Assembly (NCBI GenBank): GCA_964036665.1
Contig: OZ038526.1
Coordinates: forward strand, 11,656,001 to 11,720,000
Source: Gordius sp. MW1
Lineage: Eukaryota; Nematomorpha; Gordioida; Gordea; Gordiidae
Reading direction: 5' to 3'
Length of the DNA stretch: 64,000 bases
A program made the position numbers and the translations under genes. The number at the start of each line of letters is the position of its first letter. The first letter of the stretch is position 1. The notes beneath the pieces were generated by a model. The model made no database searches. It saw only the letters and a program-made list of their open reading frames with translations, and was not told the origin of the DNA. Below are positions 31,262-41,090 of the stretch, in pieces.

Positions 31262-33194
31262 GCTGATACGGGAAACCGTCGGTCGTTGGGAGTACGGGCC
31301 CGCGGGCTTACCGACTCCCAATGGGGATAGAGAGCAAGGGTCCCCCGAGTGGTGGCAACAAATCAAGAATTTTCTTAGGGACACCCGACGACAGCTCTTT
31401 TCCCCTGCGCAACCCAACGACAACAACGACGACTCTGCGCACACACCAACGCCACCACCGCGGGACTATCCCGCACCGCCAGCCGACGTTAACACTCGGG
31501 TTAACCCCAACGATGAGCCTGTCGCGGCTGACGGAGGATCGGGATGCATTCCCGATCTTATCAACAAGCATAAACACTTGTTCCTATGGGGAAAAGATAG
31601 CCTAACAACAAAACCAACGGGGCCCCTAGACATCAGAACGACGAGACTCAAACCGCACCCGCTGATGTCGGAATTTACCCTAAAAGTCGCTTTCGACGGT
31701 TTTAAGCCACCCTTAGATTACCCCAAGATCCAAAAGAATGGTGGGCTCTTCAAGCCAAATAAGGGTGGCAACATCTCAAAAGGAAGTCCCAGCTACTTTA
31801 CGGCAATGAAAGAAGAGGACGTTGTATCCGAGACGCAAGCGCTCGCCATCACGTCCTCCACCTTCTTCATAGCCAAGCGCAACGGCGACGCCAGGGTTAT
31901 CACAGACTTGTCCGAAGCATCTAAGAACTTCGTCCATTTACCCGTGAAGCTGGCTACAATACCGTTGACGGCAAAACAACTTGCCAAAGCCAATTACGCG
32001 GTGAAAATTGACCTAAAGGCGGCCTTTTTCAGTATTCCGCTACACAAAAACTCCAGGAAATTTTGCGGTTTTAAATGGAGGAATAAACTATACCAGTATA
32101 ATGTTCTACCAATAGGAGCATCATTCTCCCCTTTCGTATTACAAACAATCGTGGCAGATCTGGTAAAAACAGCAGTTAAACATTGCCATTACAATGTCTA
32201 TCTCGACGACATACTTATCTTTGGGGAAGACGAAGACGAGGTTATGGAAGACCTCGGAAACTTAGCCCAAATGGCGAGTGATTGGGGGTTAACGATCAAC
32301 ACAAACAAATCGTCAGTGATGCCCGAGACAAGGCTACATTACCTTGGGCTAGATATCAACTTCGCCACACACACCATACATTGCTCGCCTGAAACGCAAA
32401 CAAGGCTCAAGCATGCGGCTGATATCCTGTTCCTATTCCTATCAACCCCCATCCCCCCTAGAGACTTCGCGCTACTAGAAGCATTGGGAGTACTGAACTA
32501 CTTCTACTATAACTTGACGGGAATATCAAAATTATTCACCACCTTTTACGCCATCTCAACAGGCAAAGGTACAACGCACGACAGAACACTAGCCAAGCTA
32601 AAGTTAGAAGGATGTTTAGCCCTACTATCGCAAACGGTCCCTCTCCAACACGATTATGACGCAACCATATACGCTGATGCATCCAATAGCCACATAGGCA
32701 TCGCATGGAACGACCACAGCTTCTCAGTCTCATTCGAAGAAGCAGCCAACGCTATCGGAATGGAATGGATCGACATGGGTCACATAACAGCCACCGAAAC
32801 GCTAGCGGCAATCTATGCATACCTACATGCAATACACAACGGGTCCGAATACCCCCGAGTAATCACAGACTCCACCACGGCATACTTTGTCTTATTGAAA
32901 GGTGGATCAAATTCTCCGATAGTAGAGCAAATACTAGCCCATTTCGTAGCCACCTACGACATTTCTCACCTACTCAAGCTCCATTTCAACTTGCAATGGA
33001 CGCCATCCGACTCTAACCCAGCTGATGAACCTTCAAGGCAATGGATGGAGCCGAACCAATACTGGGTACCCGCACCGGTCAACGACAACGAGCTACCAGA
33101 GTTGGGCCAACTTAACCTCGAAAGTCCAGAGGACGAGATAGACCTCTCATTTTGGGAAAACGAAAATACGGGAGCGATTGACGAAACTGGGTAA
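31152..33194 (+). CDS. Reverse transcriptase-RNase H polyprotein, unit 1
   Basis: The frame is open from 31152 and overlaps the end of the Gag-like frame by 110 nt, with the first ATG at 31578 (538 codons to the stop). Counted from that ATG, RT motif A has Asp145 (KIDLKAAFF), the fingers/palm block reads YNVLPIGASFSPF, and the catalytic box YLDD is at 208-211. RNase H follows with Asp367 (YADAS), Glu407 (TATETLAA), Asp431 (ITDSTTA) and Asp483 (NPADEPSR), so all catalytic acids are present. The RT/RNase H style is closest to DIRS/Ngaro-type or pararetrovirus-type enzymes rather than Gypsy or Copia; this is a judgement by eye. No protease, integrase or recombinase domain precedes or follows. 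It ends 18 nt before the next unit's boundary. Confidence 0.85.
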   Translation, partial: QSPNPQKRRFFQALAGAEAASRADTSKRTRPLPRVRKLIRETVGRWEYGPAGLPTPNGDREQGSPEWWQQIKNFLRDTRRQLFSPAQPNDNNDDSAHTPTPPPRDYPAPPADVNTRVNPNDEPVAADGGSGCIPDLINKHKHLFLWGKDSLTTKPTGPLDIRTTRLKPHPLMSEFTLKVAFDGFKPPLDYPKIQKNGGLFKPNKGGNISKGSPSYFTAMKEEDVVSETQALAITSSTFFIAKRNGDARVITDLSEASKNFVHLPVKLATIPLTAKQLAKANYAVKIDLKAAFFSIPLHKNSRKFCGFKWRNKLYQYNVLPIGASFSPFVLQTIVADLVKTAVKHCHYNVYLDDILIFGEDEDEVMEDLGNLAQMASDWGLTINTNKSSVMPETRLHYLGLDINFATHTIHCSPETQTRLKHAADILFLFLSTPIPPRDFALLEALGVLNYFYYNLTGISKLFTTFYAISTGKGTTHDRTLAKLKLEGCLALLSQTVPLQHDYDATIYADASNSHIGIAWNDHSFSVSFEEAANAIGMEWIDMGHITATETLAAIYAYLHAIHNGSEYPRVITDSTTAYFVLLKGGSNSPIVEQILAHFVATYDISHLLKLHFNLQWTPSDSNPADEPSRQWMEPNQYWVPAPVNDNELPELGQLNLESPEDEIDLSFWENENTGAIDETG

Positions 33195-33212
33195 AACGGA
33201 ACAAAAACCCCA

Positions 33213-33339
33213 AGTCACGTGTTACGGACTATATAAACGCGAAACACACCAAATCACTCATTCGCTCTTTTTTCTCTCTGTTTACACGTTTACGCATTCT
33301 GCCCCAATTTTTATCATCGCTTATCTTCCCTTAAAATTT
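33213..33339 (+). repeat. 127-bp terminal repeat 2
   Basis: Middle copy, shared between units 1 and 2, with the same E-box and TATA box (33230-33237). It is preceded by a purine-rich AAAACGGAACAAAAA tract that could serve as a polypurine primer. Confidence 0.85.
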
Positions 33340-33356
33340 ATTCCTTTCCCCGCTAC

Positions 33357-34054
33357 ATGACAAAAAAGGGACAAAGTGACGGCGTAACGAGCCCGCGTAA
33401 CCCGTCGAGTCCGGTGAAAGCCGCGACTCCGGGCACGAGCTCCGCCAATCTGATTGCAGATTTAATCACTTTCCAAAAGGAACAGGCGATCGCAAACCAA
33501 GAGCAGGCAAGAGCGAATCAGCGGCAGATTGATGCAATGAGGGAAATGTTAGCCAATTCTGTCGTAGGCACGCTGGCCCAAAGGCCCCAAGAAGTTCCCC
33601 AACCTATGCAATCAATGCAAATGCCGTCCACAGTGCAGATTATTCCAGCACTAGAGCCTCCAAAGACGCCAGCCCTCATCTGTGAGGAAATCAAAAAGCA
33701 CACGGCGGGCTCGAAGAACTTCTTAAGGACCCAGATCAAAAGGTCCACAAGCGGGATCGACATGAGGCCAAATACGCCATCCTCATGTCGCAAATCTGTA
33801 CACCAGCATCTCCAGTGGAAGTGCTAACGGCCCACGATAAGCAACTAAAGACATTATGTCTAGCGATCAAATACAATTTGGCAACGGCAATCAAGCACGA
33901 CACAACGTGGTTAACCGATATGGGGCTTCAAAACGTGGATATAACAATCCCCAAATCCCCAAAAAAGGCGTTTTTTCCAGGCGCTGGCAGGGGCCGAGGC
34001 AGCAAGCCGGGCCGACACTTCAAAAAGAACGCGGCCCCTGCCCCGCGTTCGTAA
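33357..34054 (+). CDS. Gag-like protein, unit 2 (two frames)
   Basis: Same as unit 1 at an exact 2,793-bp offset, including the frame switch at 33692-33698 (C-AAA-AAG). Sharing the switch shows it predates duplication or is functional. Confidence 0.6.
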
Positions 34055-35987
34055 GCTGATACGGGAAACCGTCGGTCGTTGGGAGTACGGGCCCGCGGGC
34101 TTACCGACTCCCAATGGGGATAGAGAGCAAGGGTCCCCCGAGTGGTGGCAACAAATCAAGAATTTTCTTAGGGACACCCGACGACAGCTCTTTTCCCCTG
34201 CGCAACCCAACGACAACAACGACGACTCTGCGCACACACCAACGCCACCACCGCGGGACTATCCCGCACCGCCAGCCGACGTTAACACTCGGGTTAACCC
34301 CAACGATGAGCCTGTCGCGGCTGACGGAGGATCGGGATGCATTCCCGATCTTATCAACAAGCATAAACACTTGTTCCTATGGGGAAAAGATAGCCTAACA
34401 ACAAAACCAACGGGGCCCCTAGACATCAGAACGACGAGACTCAAACCGCACCCGCTGATGTCGGAATTTACCCTAAAAGTCGCTTTCGACGGTTTTAAGC
34501 CACCCTTAGATTACCCCAAGATCCAAAAGAATGGTGGGCTCTTCAAGCCAAATAAGGGTGGCAACATCTCAAAAGGAAGTCCCAGCTACTTTACGGCAAT
34601 GAAAGAAGAGGACGTTGTATCCGAGACGCAAGCGCTCGCCATCACGTCCTCCACCTTCTTCATAGCCAAGCGCAACGGCGACGCCAGGGTTATCACAGAC
34701 TTGTCCGAAGCATCTAAGAACTTCGTCCATTTACCCGTGAAGCTGGCTACAATACCGTTGACGGCAAAACAACTTGCCAAAGCCAATTACGCGGTGAAAA
34801 TTGACCTAAAGGCGGCCTTTTTCAGTATTCCGCTACACAAAAACTCCAGGAAATTTTGCGGTTTTAAATGGAGGAATAAACTATACCAGTATAATGTTCT
34901 ACCAATAGGAGCATCATTCTCCCCTTTCGTATTACAAACAATCGTGGCAGATCTGGTAAAAACAGCAGTTAAACATTGCCATTACAATGTCTATCTCGAC
35001 GACATACTTATCTTTGGGGAAGACGAAGACGAGGTTATGGAAGACCTCGGAAACTTAGCCCAAATGGCGAGTGATTGGGGGTTAACGATCAACACAAACA
35101 AATCGTCAGTGATGCCCGAGACAAGGCTACATTACCTTGGGCTAGATATCAACTTCGCCACACACACCATACATTGCTCGCCTGAAACGCAAACAAGGCT
35201 CAAGCATGCGGCTGATATCCTGTTCCTATTCCTATCAACCCCCATCCCCCCTAGAGACTTCGCGCTACTAGAAGCATTGGGAGTACTGAACTACTTCTAC
35301 TATAACTTGACGGGAATATCAAAATTATTCACCACCTTTTACGCCATCTCAACAGGCAAAGGTACAACGCACGACAGAACACTAGCCAAGCTAAAGTTAG
35401 AAGGATGTTTAGCCCTACTATCGCAAACGGTCCCTCTCCAACACGATTATGACGCAACCATATACGCTGATGCATCCAATAGCCACATAGGCATCGCATG
35501 GAACGACCACAGCTTCTCAGTCTCATTCGAAGAAGCAGCCAACGCTATCGGAATGGAATGGATCGACATGGGTCACATAACAGCCACCGAAACGCTAGCG
35601 GCAATCTATGCATACCTACATGCAATACACAACGGGTCCGAATACCCCCGAGTAATCACAGACTCCACCACGGCATACTTTGTCTTATTGAAAGGTGGAT
35701 CAAATTCTCCGATAGTAGAGCAAATACTAGCCCATTTCGTAGCCACCTACGACATTTCTCACCTACTCAAGCTCCATTTCAACTTGCAATGGACGCCATC
35801 CGACTCTAACCCAGCTGATGAACCTTCAAGGCAATGGATGGAGCCGAACCAATACTGGGTACCCGCACCGGTCAACGACAACGAGCTACCAGAGTTGGGC
35901 CAACTTAACCTCGAAAGTCCAGAGGACGAGATAGACCTCTCATTTTGGGAAAACGAAAATACGGGAGCGATTGACGAAACTGGGTAA
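33945..35987 (+). CDS. Reverse transcriptase-RNase H polyprotein, unit 2
   Basis: Identical in translation to unit 1: first ATG at 34371, YLDD box at 34992-35003, RNase H acids complete, and stop 18 nt before the third terminal repeat. Two intact copies suggest recent amplification or an assembly duplication. Confidence 0.85.
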   Translation, partial: QSPNPQKRRFFQALAGAEAASRADTSKRTRPLPRVRKLIRETVGRWEYGPAGLPTPNGDREQGSPEWWQQIKNFLRDTRRQLFSPAQPNDNNDDSAHTPTPPPRDYPAPPADVNTRVNPNDEPVAADGGSGCIPDLINKHKHLFLWGKDSLTTKPTGPLDIRTTRLKPHPLMSEFTLKVAFDGFKPPLDYPKIQKNGGLFKPNKGGNISKGSPSYFTAMKEEDVVSETQALAITSSTFFIAKRNGDARVITDLSEASKNFVHLPVKLATIPLTAKQLAKANYAVKIDLKAAFFSIPLHKNSRKFCGFKWRNKLYQYNVLPIGASFSPFVLQTIVADLVKTAVKHCHYNVYLDDILIFGEDEDEVMEDLGNLAQMASDWGLTINTNKSSVMPETRLHYLGLDINFATHTIHCSPETQTRLKHAADILFLFLSTPIPPRDFALLEALGVLNYFYYNLTGISKLFTTFYAISTGKGTTHDRTLAKLKLEGCLALLSQTVPLQHDYDATIYADASNSHIGIAWNDHSFSVSFEEAANAIGMEWIDMGHITATETLAAIYAYLHAIHNGSEYPRVITDSTTAYFVLLKGGSNSPIVEQILAHFVATYDISHLLKLHFNLQWTPSDSNPADEPSRQWMEPNQYWVPAPVNDNELPELGQLNLESPEDEIDLSFWENENTGAIDETG

Positions 35988-36005
35988 AACGGAACAAAAA
36001 CCCCA

Positions 36006-36132
36006 AGTCACGTGTTACGGACTATATAAACGCGAAACACACCAAATCACTCATTCGCTCTTTTTTCTCTCTGTTTACACGTTTACGCATTCTGCCCCAA
36101 TTTTTATCATCGCTTATCTTCCCTTAAAATTT
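36006..36132 (+). repeat. 127-bp terminal repeat 3 (array end)
   Basis: Identical to repeats 1 and 2 up to CCTTAAAATTT, after which the sequence diverges to flanking DNA. This sharp end defines either the LTR 3' edge or the truncation of a third unit. Confidence 0.85.
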
Positions 36133-37103
36133 TCGTTTTATACATGAAATGTTTGTAGTTGTAGTAGTAGTTTTTTGGTGAATAAACGCCCCTGGTGAAA
36201 CAATTGCGTAACCAGGGGATCTGGGAGAAGGGCTTAACCCTTCTCTCAGATTTAATAATCCGCCCCCAGACCCCCGGAGAAGGGGGAAAAGGGAAGGGGG
36301 GGGGAAGGGAAGAGGGGACGACTCATCTATTCTACGTATAAATGTAGCATATTTGCTATGCAATTTATGGGCGAGAAAGGTGTGAAGGGGCGAGAATGCC
36401 TATAGGGGGTAGGATAATTGCTAGGGTTTCCCCCTTGACTACTCCCATGCTAGTTACACAACATAAAAATCTACTTTTTTGTAAAAAAAAAAATAAAATT
36501 CATTTAAATTTAAAACCTCAATTTTACTCGCCGTTTTATAACGTATATTTGCATGTGAGAAAAATTTGAAGAAGAAAAAGATAGTATTTTTTTAATTTGG
36601 CAGAAGCTGGCCATGTAACAAGGGATTGTTTTGTAAAATGAAATGTGAACATTAAAATAATCAAATATACTTTAAAAATTCTATTATTAATTCAAAATAT
36701 GAAAAAAAAATGACCATTGACTAAATTGTGAATCGAAATTTTAATTTTCGTTTTTGAATTTGTTAACATTGATAATTACCCTGTGCCCCACCCCCTACAG
36801 AACCCTATGCCTTTACTGATATGGGTCCCTGTGTCCCTACACTTATTAACGGCTTAATCAATGATATTTAACGATTATCTCACTTTTATATACTTATATT
36901 AATAATAGCATGTATATTAAAATCTTCTATTGCTGTTAAAATTTTGTTCTGATTTTTTTAATTAAAAATTGTTCAAATTCAACAAAAAATTTCTCCCAAC
37001 AATTCTGCAAAATCTTAACATTGTTGGTATTCTCTTCCATATATAAATCTTTTCAATATCCATGTAAATATGATGACGTATTATGCATGTTTAATGTTAT
37101 TAT

Positions 37104-37440
37104 TATTACTTTAATTGAAACTATTTTCTAACACTTAAATTTAACCTAATATTGTGAAATAATCTTCATCTCCTCCACTCCCGCCCCCTAGCGGTGGGCG
37201 GATAAGAGAGGAAGATAGGGGTAGGGGTTTAACCTTGGCATAGCGCCATTGAAAAAAAAATCAATATAAAATGACGAAGGAATAATTTCCCCCTTTCCCC
37301 TTTTAATAGCTATATAATAATAATTCATTGATTATCAAGTTGTAATTTTCAATTATGACAACTGAGTGGAGGAGATGAAGATTATTTCACAATATTAGGT
37401 TAATTTTAAGTGTTAGAAAATAGTTTCAATTAAAGTAATA
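37104..37440. mobile_element. Foldback MITE with 77-bp arms
   Basis: 37104-37180 and 37364-37440 are inverted copies with about one mismatch (left start TATTACTTTAATTGAAAC). The 183-bp loop is purine-rich then AT-rich and non-coding. Target duplication unclear. Confidence 0.8.
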
Positions 37441-37755
37441 ACAGGCGGAAATTAGAAATTATAAAATTAATTAATCAACTTTTTAATAATAATAGAGAAT
37501 TGGATTGCCTGTTACGACCGCACATCTAAAAATGATAAAATTTAATAACTTACTTTTGGTTAATGTAAAATGTTATTAAATTGGGATAATTCCTATTGTG
37601 GCTTATAATAAAAATTTTTGAAAATAAAATTTAAATATATAAAAATGCGTTAGATATTAAAAAATATGACTTTTAAAAATTGTAATAATAATTAGATTTA
37701 TTAATAAGATATCTAAAAATAAAATAGTATAGATATTCAAAAATGGTATAAGGCA

Positions 37756-38660
37756 TTTTTTTCATTGGTCAGCAGCCAGGACAGGGTAGAGGTGGTTATA
37801 AATTCATAATAGTCAAAAAAATGAAAAAATAATTTTCGAATCACATTTTGGCCAATGGTCATTTTTTTCATTGGTCAGCAGCCAGGACACGGTAAAAGTG
37901 GATATAAATTTATAAGAGTCAAAACAAAAAACAAAAAAAAAATTTTTGAATCACATTTTGGCCAATGGTCATTTTTTTTAATTGGTCAGAACCAACAGAT
38001 GGTCTATAAATCAGTGTTAGCGAAAAAAAGGAAAAAAATAAACTTGGATTCACATTTTGGCCAATGGTCATTTTTTTCCATCGGTCAGCACCCAACGGAC
38101 GGCCAAAAAGTCATAATAACATTGGTAGTAACAGGAACAATCATAATAATAAAAAAAAACGAAAAAAATAATTCCGATTCACATTTTGGCCAATGGTCAT
38201 TTTTTTCCATCCGTCAGCACCCAACAGACGGCCAAAAAGTCATAATAACATTGGTAGTAACAGGAACAATCATAATAATCGAAAAAAAAGGAAAAAAATA
38301 ATTTTGATTCACATTTTGGCCAATGGTCATTTTTTTCCATCGGTCAGCACCCAACGGACGCCCAAAAAGTCATAATAACATTGGTAGTAACAGGAACAAT
38401 CATAATAGTCGAAAAAAAACGAAAAAATAAACTTGGATTCACATTTTGGCCAATGGTCATTTTTTTCCATCGGTCAGCAATCAACGGACGGCCAAAAAGT
38501 CATAATAGCATTGGTAGTAACAGGAACAATCATAATAGTCGAAAAAAACGAAAAAATAAACTTAGATTCACATTTTGGCCAATGGTCATTTTTTTTCATC
38601 GGTCAGCACCCAACGGAATGTTATTAAAAAGTCATAATAACATTGGTAGTAACAAGAACA
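37756..38660. repeat. CCAAT-hairpin minisatellite, array in copy 6
   Basis: About seven units of the family repeat, here with CATCGGTCAGCACCCAACGGACG variants and occasional CATCCGTCAGCACC, so the hairpin arm is partly degraded compared with the 19-28 kb arrays. Confidence 0.88.
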
Positions 38661-38685
38661 ATCATAATAGTAAAAAAAAACCCGG

Positions 38686-38700
38686 GATTCGAACCCAAAA
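38686..38700 (-). other. tRNA T-arm / pol III B-box-like motif
   Basis: On the - strand GGGTTCGAATCCCGG is a perfect tRNA T-arm/B-box match and is followed directly by a T-run. The same motif sits at the array edge in 15395-15407 and 15733-15745, and in degraded form in the other copies. No A box lies at tRNA distance. Confidence 0.55.
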
Positions 38701-38858
38701 ACTGGTTAAATTAACAAAAATTAAAAGTAAACAAAACAAAACACTCGGTGCGTGACATCCACGTTGGGTGCGTGACATCCACGTAGCGGACGCCGAATAG
38801 CGCACGCCGAATAGGCGGACAAACAAAATGGAAAGTGATCCCATAAATTGCATAGCAA

Positions 38859-39133
38859 TTAATAGTTAAGCCCGGTGTAATATCCATTTCCACGACGCTC
38901 AAAAAAATCGACATGCCAATCAAAAATTTTTCTTAAAATTTGAAATTAAATTTCTATGGGCTAAGACAAACGTCAATCAACAGATGTTTTTAGTTACTAA
39001 CCTATAAAATTCACAAAAAATATTGATTATAATTCAACCATGGTTAACAAGATTAATGAAAATTTATCATATTTGTAATTAAAATTTTTCATATTTAGCA
39101 TTCTGCGTTACTTCTTTTGATATGTGTTTTTAA
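38859..39133. other. AT-rich DNA, nothing recognised
   Basis: Short AT-rich stretch between the composite element and the tandem repeat. No feature recognised. Confidence 0.5.
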
Positions 39134-39600
39134 GCTTGAGCTGATGATCATTGATCTATGTTTATAATTCCTTTTAAATGGCTGATATAATTTATAAAGT
39201 CAATATTGTATTTGGTACATTTAATAACCTAAGGGATATTTGAGTGAGTATTTAAATACATTAGCTAATGATCATTATATCTGATCTATGTTTATAAGCC
39301 TATCCTTTTAATTGTAATTTTGGTAAAGCTAATTGATGAACTCAATATTGTATTTGGTATATTTATAAAAACCTAAGGGATATCTGTTGAGCTTGAGCTA
39401 ATAATCATTATATCTGATCTATGTTTATAAGCCTATCCTTTTAATTTTAATTTTGGTAAAGCTAAATGATAAACTCAATATTGTATTTGGTACATTTATA
39501 ATAACCTAAGGAATAGCTGAGTTAGTACTTGAATACATTGAGCTTGAGCTAATGATTATTATATCTAATCTATGTTTATAAGCCTATCCTATTAATTATT
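39134..39600. repeat. Imperfect tandem repeat, ~120-140-bp unit, ~4 copies
   Basis: Successive units contain GAGCTTGAGCTAATGATCAT, ATCTATGTTTATAAGCCTAT, CTCAATATTGTATTTGGTA and AACCTAAGGGATA in the same order. Unit length varies through small indels. Non-coding. Confidence 0.8.
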
Positions 39601-40546
39601 TTTATTGTCTATAAGCTTAAAACTTAGGTAAAGTTTATAACTTAGACTAATAAAGTAAAAGATTTTTTAATAAGCTTCAAATGATTATATGCATTTTTAT
39701 ACAAAATTAGAGATGAAAATAGAAATGCTTGAGCTTGACTAAACTGATATTCTTAATTTTCATGATCTAACCTAAATTTATAAAATACATGTGAAAAAAA
39801 AGATTTGATAATGTTTGCCTTTGGGTTCTGGCAATTCCCAAACGAAACAGGCATAAAATAGCATTACGACATAAATAAAGTGTAAAAATTACAATGAAAA
39901 TTCTTTGATTAAATTTCTACATAAAAATTTAGCTACATAGCAGAAACGCACTAGAAATAGTTTGACACTATACTTAAATGGCTAAATTGATAGTTTGTTA
40001 GTGATTCTCTAAATTTTAATTTATAATTTAGATAATTATGCATAGTAATTCCTTGAAATATTTTGAAAGTCTTGTGTCGTCATTTTAGTGTCTTCAAAAA
40101 AAATACATGTTTTTGTGCCAAAACTAACCTATTGAGCTTTCAGGAAGATCACGTGATATGGCATATAACTCGTTATTATGCCATATTAACCAATAGGATT
40201 GTTCAACTGAGCGTCGTCGTTTTTTAAATGTCGACGTTTCAGATCATTACACCGGCAAACGTTGTTTTGCCATATATATTATGTCTGGCAAATTAACTAA
40301 ACTATAAGTGTGTGGGGATATTTTTTGCAGAAGTTTTATCTAAATTGTAGTGTTATTTTTACAATCGATAAAAAGTAAACGTAAATAACTAATTGCAGGT
40401 AAGGAGTTTGTAGGGGAATGCAGGGGAGAGAAAACTTTTTATTTATTGTTTCCTGTGGGGTAAAAATATTTAAAAAAAAATTAAAAAATTTAAATAAGAA
40501 AATTTAAAACTACCAAAATAAAATTTAAAACTCAACTAATAAAACT

Positions 40547-41090
40547 GGCAACAAAATTAATGAGCGGCCATTATTATCACATGGCCATAGAAGCATGTAA
40601 TTTATTTGGGGACACGACCTTACATAAGTTATGTAATAACAATGTACATTATAGGAACGTATTGTATAAAAAGATACAAATGTCACACGTATGAGGGCGA
40701 TGTGGGATCCATATTTCGGGTAATCAGGGATGGGAAGGCGAGGAGGTAAAACGTGGCCTAGGCTAGTGACCTATAAATATTTTTAAAAATATCTTAAAAA
40801 AAATTAAAAAATTTAAAACTACCAAAAAAAAATTAAAAACTCAACTAATAAAACTGGCAACAAAATTAATGAGCTGCCATTATTATCACATGGCCATAGA
40901 AGCATGTAATTTATTTGGGGACACGACCTTGCATAAGTTATGTAATAACAATGTACATTATAAGGACGTATTATATAAAATGATACAATTGTCACACGTA
41001 TGGGGGCGATGTGAGATCCATATTTCGGGGAATCAGGGATGGGAAGGCGAGGAGGTAAAACGTGGCCTAGGCTATTGACGGTTTTTCCCG
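40547..41090. repeat. ~305-bp direct duplication in the Helitron tail
   Basis: The block from AAAACTGGCAACAAAATTAA through CGTGGCCTAGGCTA occurs at ~40550-40770 and again at ~40850-41075 with a few substitutions. Confidence 0.8.

Larger units (their letters stand above)
30420..36132 (+). mobile_element. Head-to-tail array of a 2,793-bp RT/RNase H retroelement (2 units + 127 bp)
   Basis: Units 30420-33212 and 33213-36005 appear base-identical: every corresponding frame is offset by exactly 2,793 and translates identically. A third partial copy of 127 bp (36006-36132) ends the array. Each unit has a TATA-bearing leader, a Gag-like frame and an RT/RNase H frame. I find no integrase, tyrosine recombinase, aspartic protease or envelope. 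The arrangement is either LTR-internal-LTR-internal-LTR with unusually short 127-bp LTRs lacking TG...CA ends, or a concatemer of a circular element. Composition is near balanced, unlike neighbouring DNA. No target duplication is visible at the outer edges. Confidence 0.85.
36290..38858 (-). mobile_element. TIR/minisatellite composite element, copy 6
   Basis: The G-rich tract leads into the terminal repeat TTGCTATGCAATTTATGGGC (36353-36372); its inverse CCCATAAATTGCATAGCAA is at 38840-38858. The interior includes an inserted 77-bp-arm foldback (37104-37440), a minisatellite array (37756-38660) and the T-arm-like GGGATTCGAACCC (~38686). No transposase. Confidence 0.8.

Noticed and set aside
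30420-36132. Penelope-like element with pseudo-LTR arrangement
   Set aside because: Tandem copies fit, but the RT has an RNase H with all four acids and a Gag-like partner, and there is no GIY-YIG endonuclease.
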